Source: Saccharothrix tamanrassetensis | GTDB lineage: Bacteria > Actinomycetota > Actinomycetes > Mycobacteriales > Pseudonocardiaceae | DNA: 64,000 nucleotides | Assembly: GCF_014203665.1 (NCBI RefSeq) | Contig: NZ_JACHJN010000005.1 | Coordinates: forward strand, 310,001 to 374,000 | Reading direction: 5' to 3' | Shown here: positions 47,055 through 55,978 of the stretch, piece by piece | Numbering within the stretch: the first letter of the stretch is position 1 | Layout of the letters: each line of letters opens with the position of its first letter | Translations under genes and position numbers: made by a program | Notes under the pieces: model-generated | Told to the model about the DNA's origin: nothing | Database searches by the model: none | Seen by the model: only the letters and a program-made list of their open reading frames with translations

Positions 47055-48167
47055 GTGGAAACCGTCACGCTGGTCTGCGGCACGCGCCCCGAGCTCATCA
47101 AGCTCGCCCCGCTGATCCGGCTGTTCGGCCCGCGCGCGGTCGTCGTCTACACCGGACAGCACTACGACCGCACCATGTACGAGCTGATCCGCCGCGACAT
47201 CGCGGAACCGGGCGGCTACCACGAGTTCGCGCTCGGCGGCGCCCGGCGCGGCGCGCAGCTCGGGCTCGCGGTGGAGGCCGTGGACGACGTCCTCGCCGGG
47301 CACCGCACGACCGCCGTCGTGGTGCAGGGCGACACGACGTCCGCGCTCGCCGGGGCGTTGGCGGCCAACGCGAACGACGTGCCGCTGGTGCACGTCGAAG
47401 CGGGCCTGCGCAGCTTCGACCGGGCGATGCCCGAGGAGCACAACCGGGTGGTGATCGACCACCTCGCCGACCTGTGCTGCGCGCCGACCCCGCTCAACCG
47501 GGGGAACCTGCTGGCCGAGGGCATCCCGGTGGACCGGATCGAGGTCACCGGCAACACCGTGGTGGAGGCGCTGGAAGCCGCGCTGCCCGGCCCGGAGGCC
47601 GAAGCCGCCGTGCTGTCGGCCCACGGCCTGCACCGGGACACCTACGCGGTGGCCACCATCCACCGCCCGGAGAACGTGGACGACGCGGCCAACCTGGAGA
47701 CCATCCTGCGCGAACTGGCCGCGCTGCCGCTGCCCGTGGTGCTGCCGCTGCACCCGCGCACGGCCAAGCGCGTCGAGCAGTTCGGCCTCGGCCACCTGCT
47801 GCGCGCCCTGCGCGTGACCGAGCCGCAGGCCTACCCGGAGTTCCTCGCCCTGGCGGGCGGTGCCGCCGTCGTCGTGTCCGACTCCGGCGGCATCCAGGAA
47901 GAGGTCAGCGTCCTCAAGCGACCCGTCGTGGTGGTGCGGCGCAGCACCGAGCGCCCCGAGATCGAAGGGACGTTCGGCACCCTCGTCCCACCCGGGCCGG
48001 GGGTGGGCGTCGAGGTGCGGAAGTGGCTGGACGACGTGGCCGGCCACCGCGACCGGCTCGCGGACATCCCGTCGCCCTACGGCACGGGCTCACCCTCGGT
48101 GCGGATCGCCGCCGCCCTGGAGCAGCTGGTCGGCGAGCGTCCCGGCGTCCCGGCGCTGGTCGGCTGA
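47055..48167 (+). CDS. wecB: UDP-N-acetylglucosamine 2-epimerase (non-hydrolysing), WecB family
   Basis: Converts UDP-GlcNAc to UDP-ManNAc, a sugar donor for surface polysaccharide. 370 residues from a GTG with a very good ribosome site (AAAGAGGAGA). Signatures: VCGTRPELIKLAPLIR at the start, YTGQHYD, VQGDTTSALAGALAA, HVEAGLRSFDRAMPEEHNR, TIHRPENVDD and SDSGGIQEEV (the catalytic and UDP-binding segments of the family). Its last 78 bases overlap the convergent FAD gene. Provides substrate for the polysaccharide genes that follow. Confidence 0.9.
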   Translation: METVTLVCGTRPELIKLAPLIRLFGPRAVVVYTGQHYDRTMYELIRRDIAEPGGYHEFALGGARRGAQLGLAVEAVDDVLAGHRTTAVVVQGDTTSALAGALAANANDVPLVHVEAGLRSFDRAMPEEHNRVVIDHLADLCCAPTPLNRGNLLAEGIPVDRIEVTGNTVVEALEAALPGPEAEAAVLSAHGLHRDTYAVATIHRPENVDDAANLETILRELAALPLPVVLPLHPRTAKRVEQFGLGHLLRALRVTEPQAYPEFLALAGGAAVVVSDSGGIQEEVSVLKRPVVVVRRSTERPEIEGTFGTLVPPGPGVGVEVRKWLDDVAGHRDRLADIPSPYGTGSPSVRIAAALEQLVGERPGVPALVG

Positions 48168-49688
48168 GTCCCGGCGGTCCGCCGGCTCCCGGTGGACCGC
48201 CGACCCCCGGCGGACCGCGTCGCCCAGCACGCCGACGACGCGGTTCGCCAAGGCCACGCTGGAGTTCCAGCTCGTCACCGACGGGTACACGTGCGCCGTG
48301 GTGGCCAGCAGCAGGGGCGTGCCCCCGACCTCGACCGGGGGCCGCTTCGCCAGGTACCCCAACGGGTACACGGGTTCCACGAACGGCGCCTTGAACACCC
48401 GCACGTCGTCCACGTCCGCCGACGTCAGGTCCGGGTACAGCCCGACCAGCTGCTTGGTCCACCGCGCCGCGATCCGGCCCTCGTCCTCGCGGTACAGCGC
48501 GGACTCCCGGTCGGTGTAGCGCATCACGTACACCAGGTGCCGGCCGTCGAACGGTCCGGCCAGCGCGGACATCTCGATCACCCCGTCGAAGTCCGTCCCG
48601 GACCGCACGACGGGCGCCCAGTAGTGCCCGGACAGCGGTCGCCTCAGGAAGAACAGCGCGTTCACCACGCCCTGGTACGGCAACCGCACGTCCGGGATCC
48701 GCCGCGCCAGCCCGTCGTCGGCGACCTCCCGCAGCACCGGCAGCGGCAGCGTCGACACCACCCGGTCGGCCTCGACGGTCCCGTGGCCCGCCACCGCGAC
48801 CAAGGCCCGGTCGCCGTCGACTTCGAGCCCGCGGACCGGTGCGGAGGTCCGCACCACGCCGCCGGAGGCCTCGACGGAGGCCCTCAGCGCGTCGATCACG
48901 GCCCGGTAGCCGCCTTCGGGGTAGCCGCGCACCGAGACGTTGCTCTCGCGCCCCAGCCGCTGCCACAGGTACAGCGCGGGCACGTCGCCGAACGCCGCGC
49001 CGAACTTGGACCCGAACATCGGCGCGAGCAGCCGCTCCCACACCCGGTCGCCGTAGACGCCGCGCAACCAGTCCTCGGTGCGCAGCCGGTCCAGGTCCTT
49101 GCCCTGGCCCAGTCGCCGCAGCAGCAACGACACCACGCCGAACCGCAGCCGGTCGTGCAGCGGCAGGGGCGTGAACCGCAGCAGGTCCGCCGCCGAGTTG
49201 AACGGGAAGTGCCGCCCGTCCACGACCATGCCCATCCGGGTCGGCCGCCAGCGGACGGCGTCGCGCAGGCCGAGGTCGCCCAGCAGGTCCAGCAGGTCGT
49301 CGTCGGTCGGCATGACGCAGTGGTAGAACCGCTCGACCCAGCGGTCGCGCCACGGGAAGAACGTGCCGAGCCCGCCGAGCTGGTCGCTCGCCTCCAGCAG
49401 GGTCACCCGCGCACCGGACCGCGCGAGCCGGTGCGCGGCGGCCAGCCCGCAGATCCCGCCGCCCAGCACGGCGACCCGCGTGCCCGACAACGAGTCGCCC
49501 GCCGCCGACCCGTCCGCCGCCGAGCCGTCCCGCGGAGCCCCGACCACCGCGTCCGGACCGGTCCCGGCGACGGCGTCCCGCCCGGCTCCCGTCGCGGTGT
49601 CCCGACCGGTCGCGGTCGCCCGTTCCCGCGCGCCGCCGGTCGCCGCGTCCCGGCCGGCGTCCCCGGTGGCCGCCACGTCGTCCCTCAC
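48090..49688 (-). CDS. NAD(P)/FAD-dependent oxidoreductase of the polysaccharide locus, with a repetitive N-terminal extension
   Basis: 532 residues. FAD motif VAVLGGGICGLAAAHRLARS at about 75-94, preceded by ~70 residues of Ala/Thr/Gly/Asp low-complexity sequence (ATGRDTATGAGRDAVAGTG). The core resembles protoporphyrinogen-oxidase/UDP-galactopyranose-mutase-like proteins found with GT2 enzymes in polysaccharide loci. The GTG start shares GTGA with the GT2 stop. A TTG just before SGTRVAVLGGG is an alternative start that would remove the extension. The 3' end overlaps wecB by 78 bases. Exact reaction unknown. Confidence 0.7.
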   Translation of the reverse strand: MRDDVAATGDAGRDAATGGARERATATGRDTATGAGRDAVAGTGPDAVVGAPRDGSAADGSAAGDSLSGTRVAVLGGGICGLAAAHRLARSGARVTLLEASDQLGGLGTFFPWRDRWVERFYHCVMPTDDDLLDLLGDLGLRDAVRWRPTRMGMVVDGRHFPFNSAADLLRFTPLPLHDRLRFGVVSLLLRRLGQGKDLDRLRTEDWLRGVYGDRVWERLLAPMFGSKFGAAFGDVPALYLWQRLGRESNVSVRGYPEGGYRAVIDALRASVEASGGVVRTSAPVRGLEVDGDRALVAVAGHGTVEADRVVSTLPLPVLREVADDGLARRIPDVRLPYQGVVNALFFLRRPLSGHYWAPVVRSGTDFDGVIEMSALAGPFDGRHLVYVMRYTDRESALYREDEGRIAARWTKQLVGLYPDLTSADVDDVRVFKAPFVEPVYPLGYLAKRPPVEVGGTPLLLATTAHVYPSVTSWNSSVALANRVVGVLGDAVRRGSAVHREPADRRDSADQRRDAGTLADQLLQGGGDPHRG

Positions 49689-50485
49689 AGCGGGCGGTAG
49701 GGCGCCGGCGCGAGGCGGTCGCGCATGAGCAGCTTCAGGTACTGCGCGATCGTCCGGCGCAGCTTGAGCTTGCTCGGACCCTGCTTGCGGTCGTAGCGCA
49801 GCCGCAGCGGCACCTCGGCGATCACCGGGCGGCAGTGCCGCAGCTTGAGCAGCAGCTCCACCATGCACGCGAAGCCGCGCTCCTCCACCAGCCGCTCGCC
49901 CCAGTGCCCGGCCGCCCGGTCCAGCAGGCTGACCCGGTAGGCGCGGAACCCGCTGGTGAAGTCGCGCACCCCGTCGACCCGGAGCACCCGCCGGAACAGC
50001 ACGGCCGCCCCGCGCGAGAGGAACCGCCGGAACGCGGGCGCGGTGGTGTCGTCGCCGCCGGCCACGAACCGGGAGCAGATCACCACGTCCGCGCCCGCCG
50101 CGATCTCCGCCCGCAGCGCGGTGATCAGCGCCGGGTCGTGGGTGTCGTCGGCGTCCATCACCACCACCAGGTCGTCCTGCCCGGCCACCGCGAGCACGGC
50201 CCGCAGCCCGGACTGGACTGCCTGCCCGAGCCCGAGGTTGACCGGGTGCCGCACCACGTGGACGTCCAGCCCGGCGACGCCGGAGACCACGTCGGCGGTG
50301 CCGTCGGACGAGCCGTCGTCCACCACCCACACCGCGACCTCCTCGGTGCGGGCGACCTCGGCGATCCGGTGCAGCAGCGGTGGCAGCGAGGCTGCCTCGT
50401 TGTAGGCGGGCAGCACCACGTGCGTCCGGCCACGGGTGCGGATCGTGTCCGGCGCGGCGGGCGCCTGTCGTTCGTCGACGGCCAC
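49685..50485 (-). CDS. Family 2 glycosyltransferase (dolichol-phosphate-mannose-synthase-like)
   Basis: 266 residues, GT-A fold. HVVLPAYNEAASLPPLL at the start, VWVVDDGSSDGTADVV (nucleotide sugar binding), NLGLGQAVQSGL, and the metal-binding DAD in VVVMDADDTHDP. Near the C-terminus is RYDRKQGPSKLKL, typical of polyprenyl-phosphate sugar transferases. It has no membrane segments. It probably loads a sugar onto a lipid carrier. First gene of a two-gene unit with the FAD oxidoreductase. Confidence 0.85.
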   Translation of the reverse strand: MAVDERQAPAAPDTIRTRGRTHVVLPAYNEAASLPPLLHRIAEVARTEEVAVWVVDDGSSDGTADVVSGVAGLDVHVVRHPVNLGLGQAVQSGLRAVLAVAGQDDLVVVMDADDTHDPALITALRAEIAAGADVVICSRFVAGGDDTTAPAFRRFLSRGAAVLFRRVLRVDGVRDFTSGFRAYRVSLLDRAAGHWGERLVEERGFACMVELLLKLRHCRPVIAEVPLRLRYDRKQGPSKLKLRRTIAQYLKLLMRDRLAPAPYRPL

Positions 50486-50702
50486 TTGTCGACCCCATTT
50501 CCGTCGTTGCGGGTAAGCGGGCCAGAATTATTCGCCTGGGAACTCCACCCGGGTTCTGCCCACCCCGTGTTTCGCGCACCCCGGACGGTGACCGGAAACC
50601 GCACGAGACGCACACCTTTGTCGCTGGAAAGGAGGTTCCTCTCTCTCGGAAGAGTGAAACAGAGGTGTCTCATTCCATCTTTTATGCACTGAGTGATCAA
50701 AG

Positions 50703-50716
50703 TACTCGTTCGAGTG
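50703..50716. promoter_or_regulatory. CACTCG-NN-CGAGTG palindrome, copy 3
   Basis: TACTCG-TT-CGAGTG, one mismatch, ending 86 bases before the ATG at 50803. It sits in an AT-richer divergent promoter region (50486-50802) between GT2 and the sugar transferase. Related half-site words (AGAGTGA, CACTGAGTGA) lie upstream at 50651-50695. Confidence 0.5.
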
Positions 50717-50802
50717 AACTCGGTCGGTTTACGTTTGTGGCGGTCCGGCGTGGTGCCGGTCCCGCCCTGCCGCCGCCGGCCGGCGGAAAGGACGTCGTCG
50801 GA

Positions 50803-50880
50803 ATGTGGTGTGGCGTGGTGTTGGCGCTGCTGGAGCCGGTCTGCCGAGCGCTGGCCGGCCGGAGGGGTGGCTCGCGGTGA
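50803..50880 (+). CDS. 25-residue upstream open frame coupled to the sugar transferase
   Basis: ATG at 50803 to TGA at 50878-50880, overlapping the GTG start of the sugar transferase by 4 bases. The sequence (MWCGVVLALLEPVCRALAGR and five more) is hydrophobic then basic. GAAAGGA lies 11 bases upstream. Its start, not that of the sugar transferase, has the same 86-base spacing to the palindrome seen at wecB, which supports it as the first cistron. It may serve translational coupling or be a small membrane peptide. Confidence 0.4.
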   Translation: MWCGVVLALLEPVCRALAGRRGGSR

Positions 50881-52274
50881 ACCGGGTGGGTGCGACGGCC
50901 ACGGCCCCGGCGCCGCCGGGCCGGGCGCGGCCCCAGACCAGGCGCGACCTGCTCAACCGGGTCAACGCGGTGGCCGTGCTGCTGGTGGTGGTGGACGTGG
51001 CGGCGCTCGGCGTCGCGACGGCTGCGCTGGACCGGGTGTGGGTCGGCGTGGTCGCGGGCGTGCTGCTCGGCGTGCGGGCGTCCTGCCGGCTCTACCGGCG
51101 CCGGCTGTGGCTGTCCTGGCTGCACGAGCTGCCGCGCTCGGTGATCGCGACCGCCACGGCGTTCGCCCTGGTCACCGGCGTCACGCTGGCGCTCGGCACG
51201 CCGCCGGAGACGACCGTCGAGGTGCAGTGGGCCATCGTGAACTTCACCTTGTGGAGTGAACCTGCTCGCCTGTTCGTGTTCACTTTCGGCCGCTGGGCCC
51301 GCCGGCGCTTCCACCGCTGCGACCGGACCGTGGTGGTCGGCGCGGGCAAGGTCGGGGCGACCCTGGCGGGCGCGATGCTCCAGCACCCCGAGTTCGGCCT
51401 GCGCCCGGTCGGGTTCGTCGACCCCGCGCCCGCGCTCGACCCGGCCGTGCTGCCGGCGCCGCTGCTGCCGGAGAACCTGGCCGACGCGATCACCCGGCTG
51501 CGCGCGGGCACGGTGGTGCTGGCGTTCTCCCACGCCGCGGACTCGCCGCTGGTCAACGCCGCCATCACGGCCCACCGGCTGGGCTGCGCGATCTTCGTGG
51601 TGCCCCGGATGTACGAGCTGTACCAGGACGGCCCGGACGTCGAGCGGCTGCGCAGCTACCCGCTGGTGCGGCTGAGCACCGCGCCCACCAGCAGGCCGAG
51701 CTGGTGGGTCAAGCGGGCGGTGGACGTGGTGCTGGCGGCGGTCGCGCTGGTCGCGCTCGCCCCGGTGATCGCGCTGTGCGCGCTGGCCGTCCTGCTGGAG
51801 AGCGGTCGCCCGGTGATCTTCCGGCAGGTCCGGGTCGGCATGGACGACCGCACCTTCGTGCTCTACAAGCTGCGCAGCGTGCGGATGACCGACGAGGACG
51901 ACTCGCAGATCCGCTGGTCGGTGGTCGGCGACCGCCGGGTGGGCCCGGTCGGGCGATTCCTGCGCCGCACGTCCCTGGACGAGCTGCCGCAGTTGTGGAA
52001 CATCCTCAAGGGCGACATGTCGATTGTCGGACCCCGACCGGAACGACCGGGTTTCGTTCGCGAATTCTCCGCTGTGCACGACCTATACTGGGCGCGGCAC
52101 CGGGTGCCCACGGGATTGACCGGACTCGCTCAGGTCCACGGGTTGAGAGGGGACACCTCGATAGTCGACAGGTCCCGCTACGACAACTACTACATCGCGA
52201 ATTGGTCGTTGTGGCTGGACGTGAGAATCCTGTTGTTGACGGTGGGTGAGCTGTTGTGCCGAAGGAACCGCTGA
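50877..52274 (+). CDS. Polyprenyl-phosphate sugar-1-phosphate transferase (WbaP/CpsE-like, initiating)
   Basis: 465 residues. The N-terminal half has about four membrane helices and a cytoplasmic NAD-like domain (VVVGAGKVGATLAGAM). A fifth membrane hairpin (VKRAVDVVLAAVALVALAP) starts the catalytic domain with FRQVRVGMDDRTFVLYKLRS, RRTSLDELPQLWNIL and KGDMSIVGPRPERPGF, the bacterial sugar transferase signature. It starts polysaccharide assembly by moving a sugar phosphate onto undecaprenyl phosphate. GTG at 50877 with GGAGGGG before it. Confidence 0.9.
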   Translation: MNRVGATATAPAPPGRARPQTRRDLLNRVNAVAVLLVVVDVAALGVATAALDRVWVGVVAGVLLGVRASCRLYRRRLWLSWLHELPRSVIATATAFALVTGVTLALGTPPETTVEVQWAIVNFTLWSEPARLFVFTFGRWARRRFHRCDRTVVVGAGKVGATLAGAMLQHPEFGLRPVGFVDPAPALDPAVLPAPLLPENLADAITRLRAGTVVLAFSHAADSPLVNAAITAHRLGCAIFVVPRMYELYQDGPDVERLRSYPLVRLSTAPTSRPSWWVKRAVDVVLAAVALVALAPVIALCALAVLLESGRPVIFRQVRVGMDDRTFVLYKLRSVRMTDEDDSQIRWSVVGDRRVGPVGRFLRRTSLDELPQLWNILKGDMSIVGPRPERPGFVREFSAVHDLYWARHRVPTGLTGLAQVHGLRGDTSIVDRSRYDNYYIANWSLWLDVRILLLTVGELLCRRNR

Positions 52275-53743
52275 TCCGTGCCCACACCCGACGCGTGCTC
52301 GCCGGCACGTGCGGCGTCGCGCTCCTCCTGGCCGGCTCGGCGGCGCTGCCGAGCCCGGCGGGGGAGCGGACCACGGCGGTCCGGGTGAAACCGGCCCCGG
52401 AGTGGGATCCGAGGGCGCACCGGGGCGTCCCTCCCGGGGTGGACCCGCTCGGCCCGCCGCCGAAGCCGCTCGCGCCGTGCGCCTGGTGGTACGGCATCGG
52501 CGAGCCGCCGACGTACGCGGACCTCAAGTTCGCCGCCCAGCACTACGACCTGGTGGTGCTCAACGCGACCGAGACCGCGGCCATGCGGCGGCTGCACAAG
52601 CTCAACCCGAAGATCAAGGTGCTGGTGTACAAGGACTTCTCCAGCACCCGCAACTACCCCGGCGCGGTGGTCGGCGACCAGGACGCGCCGCTGCTGCCCA
52701 GCGGCGTCGGGTACTACGCGGCGGAGCGGAAGCACCCGGAGTGGTTCGCCCTGGACACCGCCGACCGGCGCATCGAGTGGAAGGGCTACCCGCAGCACTG
52801 GCAGATGACCGTGTGGGACGAGGGCTACCAGCGGGCGTGGGCGGAGGCGGTGACCGCCGAGGTGGTGCGCGAGGGCTGGGACGGCGTGCTGGCGGACAAC
52901 GACTTCAGCTCGCTCGGGCACTACTCGCCCGCCGTGCTGAAGGGCACCGCGGACACCGCCGCCACCGACCGGATGATCCGCGACGGCCTGGACCGCTTCC
53001 TGGAGGTCGCCGGCGAGTCGCTGCGCAAGGAGGGGAAGATGCTGATCCCCAACGTGTCCGAGTCGCAGCTGACCCCGGGCCGGTGGTCCGCGCACTCCCG
53101 CTACCACGGTGCGATGGAGGAGAACTTCAGCCTGCGCGACAACGGGGCGGGCGACCTCATCACGTTCAAGGGCAACGAGTTCAAGGAACTGCGCGCCCAG
53201 GCGGCGCTCGGCGAGTCGTGGCTGCTGCTGGTCACCCACACGCAGAGCCACCGCGAGGAACGCGTCGGCTACGCCACCGCGGCGCTGCTGGCCGGTCCGT
53301 ACACGTGCTGGATCGGGGCGACCACCAAGGACTACCAGGACCCGGACTGGTCGCCGTACCAGGACGCGAACCTGGGCGAGGCGGTGGAAACGGCCAACCA
53401 CCTGCCGAACGGCACGTGGACGCGCAAGTTCACCAACGGCTGGGTGGCCGTCAACCCGACCGCCACCACCGCCCACGTCATCCCGCCCCCCGGTCTGGTC
53501 ACCATCGACGGCACGACCGTCCCCACCCTGGTCGACCTGGCCGGCGCGGACGCCCTGGTCCTGGTGAAACCGAAGACCACCAAGCCCACCGCGACCAGGC
53601 CGGCCCCCACCACGACGAGCAAAGCCCGACCCACGTCCACCACCACACCCGTTCCGACCACCACCACACTCACCACGACACCCACCACCACGACGACCAC
53701 GCCCGTCACCACACCCACACCCACACCGACGGCCGCGGCCTGA
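52256..53743 (+). CDS. Secreted GHL15-like putative glycoside hydrolase with a Thr/Pro tail
   Basis: 495 residues. Signal sequence (about 10-35), then a TIM-barrel-like domain: WWYGIGEPPTYADLKFAAQH, KVLVYKDFSS, WDEGYQRAWAEAV, GWDGVLADNDFSS (likely acidic catalytic residues) and EENFSLRDNG. This matches putative glycosyl hydrolase-like family 15. The last ~65 residues are Thr/Pro/Lys-rich repeats (TTTTLTTTPTTTTTTP), a surface linker or glycosylated stalk. It overlaps the sugar transferase by 19 bases, so it probably trims or releases the same polymer. Confidence 0.72.
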   Translation: MPKEPLIRAHTRRVLAGTCGVALLLAGSAALPSPAGERTTAVRVKPAPEWDPRAHRGVPPGVDPLGPPPKPLAPCAWWYGIGEPPTYADLKFAAQHYDLVVLNATETAAMRRLHKLNPKIKVLVYKDFSSTRNYPGAVVGDQDAPLLPSGVGYYAAERKHPEWFALDTADRRIEWKGYPQHWQMTVWDEGYQRAWAEAVTAEVVREGWDGVLADNDFSSLGHYSPAVLKGTADTAATDRMIRDGLDRFLEVAGESLRKEGKMLIPNVSESQLTPGRWSAHSRYHGAMEENFSLRDNGAGDLITFKGNEFKELRAQAALGESWLLLVTHTQSHREERVGYATAALLAGPYTCWIGATTKDYQDPDWSPYQDANLGEAVETANHLPNGTWTRKFTNGWVAVNPTATTAHVIPPPGLVTIDGTTVPTLVDLAGADALVLVKPKTTKPTATRPAPTTTSKARPTSTTTPVPTTTTLTTTPTTTTTTPVTTPTPTPTAAA

Positions 53744-53804
53744 CCCATGCGGGTGGTCTTCGCGGAGTCCTCAAGACAGCGCCCGAGATGCGCGTGACCT
53801 CACC

Positions 53805-54893
53805 TCAAGAACCCGGAACCAGCTCCCGGTACAGCGCCAGATGCCGCTCCGCGCACACCTCCGGCGCGAACCGCGCCCGCGCCCGCTCCGCCAGCACCCG
53901 CCCCACCCGTCCCGGATCCGGGTCGGCGAACAGCGCCGCCAACCGTGCCGCCAACCCGGCCACGTCCCCCGCGGCCACCAGCCCTCCGGAGTCGGCGAGC
54001 ATGTCACCCACCCCGCCGGTGTCGGTCGCGACCACCGGCTTGCCCGCCGCCATCGCCTCGGCGACCACCAACGGCTGCTGCTCCATGGTCGACGGCAACA
54101 CCAGCGCGTCGTGCCGCCGCAACTGCTCCGGCACATCGGTCCGGAATCCCAGGAACTCGACCCGACCGGCGAGGTCGCGCGCCGCCTGCTCCTGAGCCGC
54201 CGCGCGCAGAGGTCCGTCCCCGATCACGGTCAGCGAAGCGTCCGACGGCATCACGCCGGGCATCGCCAACGCGTCCAGCAGCGACAACAACCCCTTGCGC
54301 GCCACCAGGAGCCCGACGAACACCAGCCTCCGCACCGGCCCTCGGGGCGGGCACGACCCGGGCAGCTCGACGCAGTTGTCGATGTGCGCCACCCGATGGG
54401 AAGGCACCCGCAGGCGCCGCACCAGGAATTCGCCCATGGCCGGCGCGGGCACCACGGTCCGGTGGACGAACCTGGCCACCCCGGCATCCGCCGCCAGCAC
54501 AGTCCGGGTGTACCCGGACGGCCCGGCCGCGCCCCGCGAACCACGGAACCACGCCTCGCCCACGTCGTCCGGCACCCCGTGGTACGTCTGCACCACCCTG
54601 TGCCGCAACCGCAAACCGGCGCTCACCAGCCCCGCCCGCCGGTCCTGGGCGTGCACCACGTCCGGCTGCCAGGCCCGCAAGGCCTCCCGCGCCCGCCGGC
54701 CGGCCCTCAGGTCCCCCTTGCTCGCCACGGAGATCGCCTGGTGGTGCCCGGCGATCAGCTCCGCGCCGCGCGACGGCACCGGTCCGAACACCCGCACCTC
54801 CGCCTCGCCCGACGCGATCAGCGTCGCCGCGAGCCGGACCGTGACGTCGACCGGACCACCCTTGTCCTGCGTCAGCAGGTAGGCGACCTTCAC
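53805..54893 (-). CDS. Family 4 glycosyltransferase (third)
   Basis: 362 residues, GT-B fold. N-terminal DKGGPVDVTVRLAATL, QPDVVHAQDRRAG, then the GT4 C-terminal domain: RRLVFVGLLVARKGLLSLLDAL, VIGDGPLR and the nucleotide-sugar motif STMEQQPLVVAEAMAAGKPVV with the EX7E glutamates. GTG start overlaps the upstream gene by 4 bases. Last gene of the nine-gene operon. Sugar and acceptor unknown. Confidence 0.85.
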   Translation of the reverse strand: MKVAYLLTQDKGGPVDVTVRLAATLIASGEAEVRVFGPVPSRGAELIAGHHQAISVASKGDLRAGRRAREALRAWQPDVVHAQDRRAGLVSAGLRLRHRVVQTYHGVPDDVGEAWFRGSRGAAGPSGYTRTVLAADAGVARFVHRTVVPAPAMGEFLVRRLRVPSHRVAHIDNCVELPGSCPPRGPVRRLVFVGLLVARKGLLSLLDALAMPGVMPSDASLTVIGDGPLRAAAQEQAARDLAGRVEFLGFRTDVPEQLRRHDALVLPSTMEQQPLVVAEAMAAGKPVVATDTGGVGDMLADSGGLVAAGDVAGLAARLAALFADPDPGRVGRVLAERARARFAPEVCAERHLALYRELVPGS

Positions 54894-55978
54894 CGGTTCC
54901 CTCCCACGAGCTTGTCCACCAGGGTCGCGATCTGGTCGGCGACCCGGCCGGAGTCGAACAGCACCTCGGCCCGCCGCCGCCCGGTCAGGCCCTCGTCCGC
55001 GGCGAGCACCGGGTCGGCGAGCCGGGCCGCGATCGCCGCGGCCAGCGCCGGCACGTTGCCGGCTTCCACGACCGCGCCCGCGTCGCCCACGCTCTGCCGC
55101 ACCCCGCCCACGTCGAACGCCACCACCGTGCGGCCACTGGCCATGGCCTCCAGCGGCACCAGCGCCATCCCCTCGGCCCGTGACGGCAGCACCACCACGT
55201 CGGCGGCGGTGTAGAAGTCGGCCACCGCCGTGTCGTGGCCCCACCAGCGCACCGACTCGTGGTCCCCGGCCGCACGCCACCGGTCCCGCATCGGGCCGTC
55301 GCCGACCAGCACGAGACGCGCCTCCGGCACGGCCGCCAACACGGTCGGCCACGCCTCAAGCAGTTGGTCCTGGCCCTTCAGCGGAGCCAGTCGGCCCACG
55401 CACACCGCTGTCGGCACGTCGGGCAACCCGAGGCGGCGACGGGCCGCGACCCGGCTGCGCGGCCTCAACACCGTGGTGTCGACGCCGTTGCACACCACCT
55501 CGGCGGTCGTGCGGATCCCGTTCCGCCGTCCCGCGACGAGTTCGTCGTCGCTCACGCACACCAGTTGGTGCGTCCACCGGTCCGCCAGCCGTTCCCACAA
55601 CGCCGACGCGTGCCGCAGGAGGCCGTGCGCGGTCTGGAACGACCACAGGTGCGGCTGGAAGACGGTGGGACGCCGACCGCGCAGCACGAGCCGTCCGGCG
55701 AGACCGGCCTTGGAACTGTGCAGGTGCACGGCATCCGGGTCCAACCGGTCGACGATCTTCCTCAGCCGCAGCGTTTCCGCCACGGTACGCGGGCCGGGGG
55801 AGCGGGAGGCGGGCCAGTCGTGCACGTCGACCCCTGCGTCCCGCAGCCGGTCCGCCAGCCACCCCGGCGGGCACACCACGTCGACCGACCAGCCGAGTCC
55901 CCGTTGGGCGACGGCGAGTTCCAGCACGACCGCCGCCACCCCGGCGGTCACCGGCTGGGTCACGTGCACGACCTTCAT
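54890..55978 (-). CDS. Family 4 glycosyltransferase (second)
   Basis: 362 residues. VVHVTQPVTAGVAAVVLELA at the start, AVHLHSSKAGLAGRL in the acceptor domain, AVCVGRLAPLKGQDQLLEAW and SRAEGMALVPLEAMASGRTVV with the EX7E motif. WaaG/CapM-like. It overlaps both neighbours by 4 bases. Confidence 0.86.
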   Translation of the reverse strand: MKVVHVTQPVTAGVAAVVLELAVAQRGLGWSVDVVCPPGWLADRLRDAGVDVHDWPASRSPGPRTVAETLRLRKIVDRLDPDAVHLHSSKAGLAGRLVLRGRRPTVFQPHLWSFQTAHGLLRHASALWERLADRWTHQLVCVSDDELVAGRRNGIRTTAEVVCNGVDTTVLRPRSRVAARRRLGLPDVPTAVCVGRLAPLKGQDQLLEAWPTVLAAVPEARLVLVGDGPMRDRWRAAGDHESVRWWGHDTAVADFYTAADVVVLPSRAEGMALVPLEAMASGRTVVAFDVGGVRQSVGDAGAVVEAGNVPALAAAIAARLADPVLAADEGLTGRRRAEVLFDSGRVADQIATLVDKLVGGNR

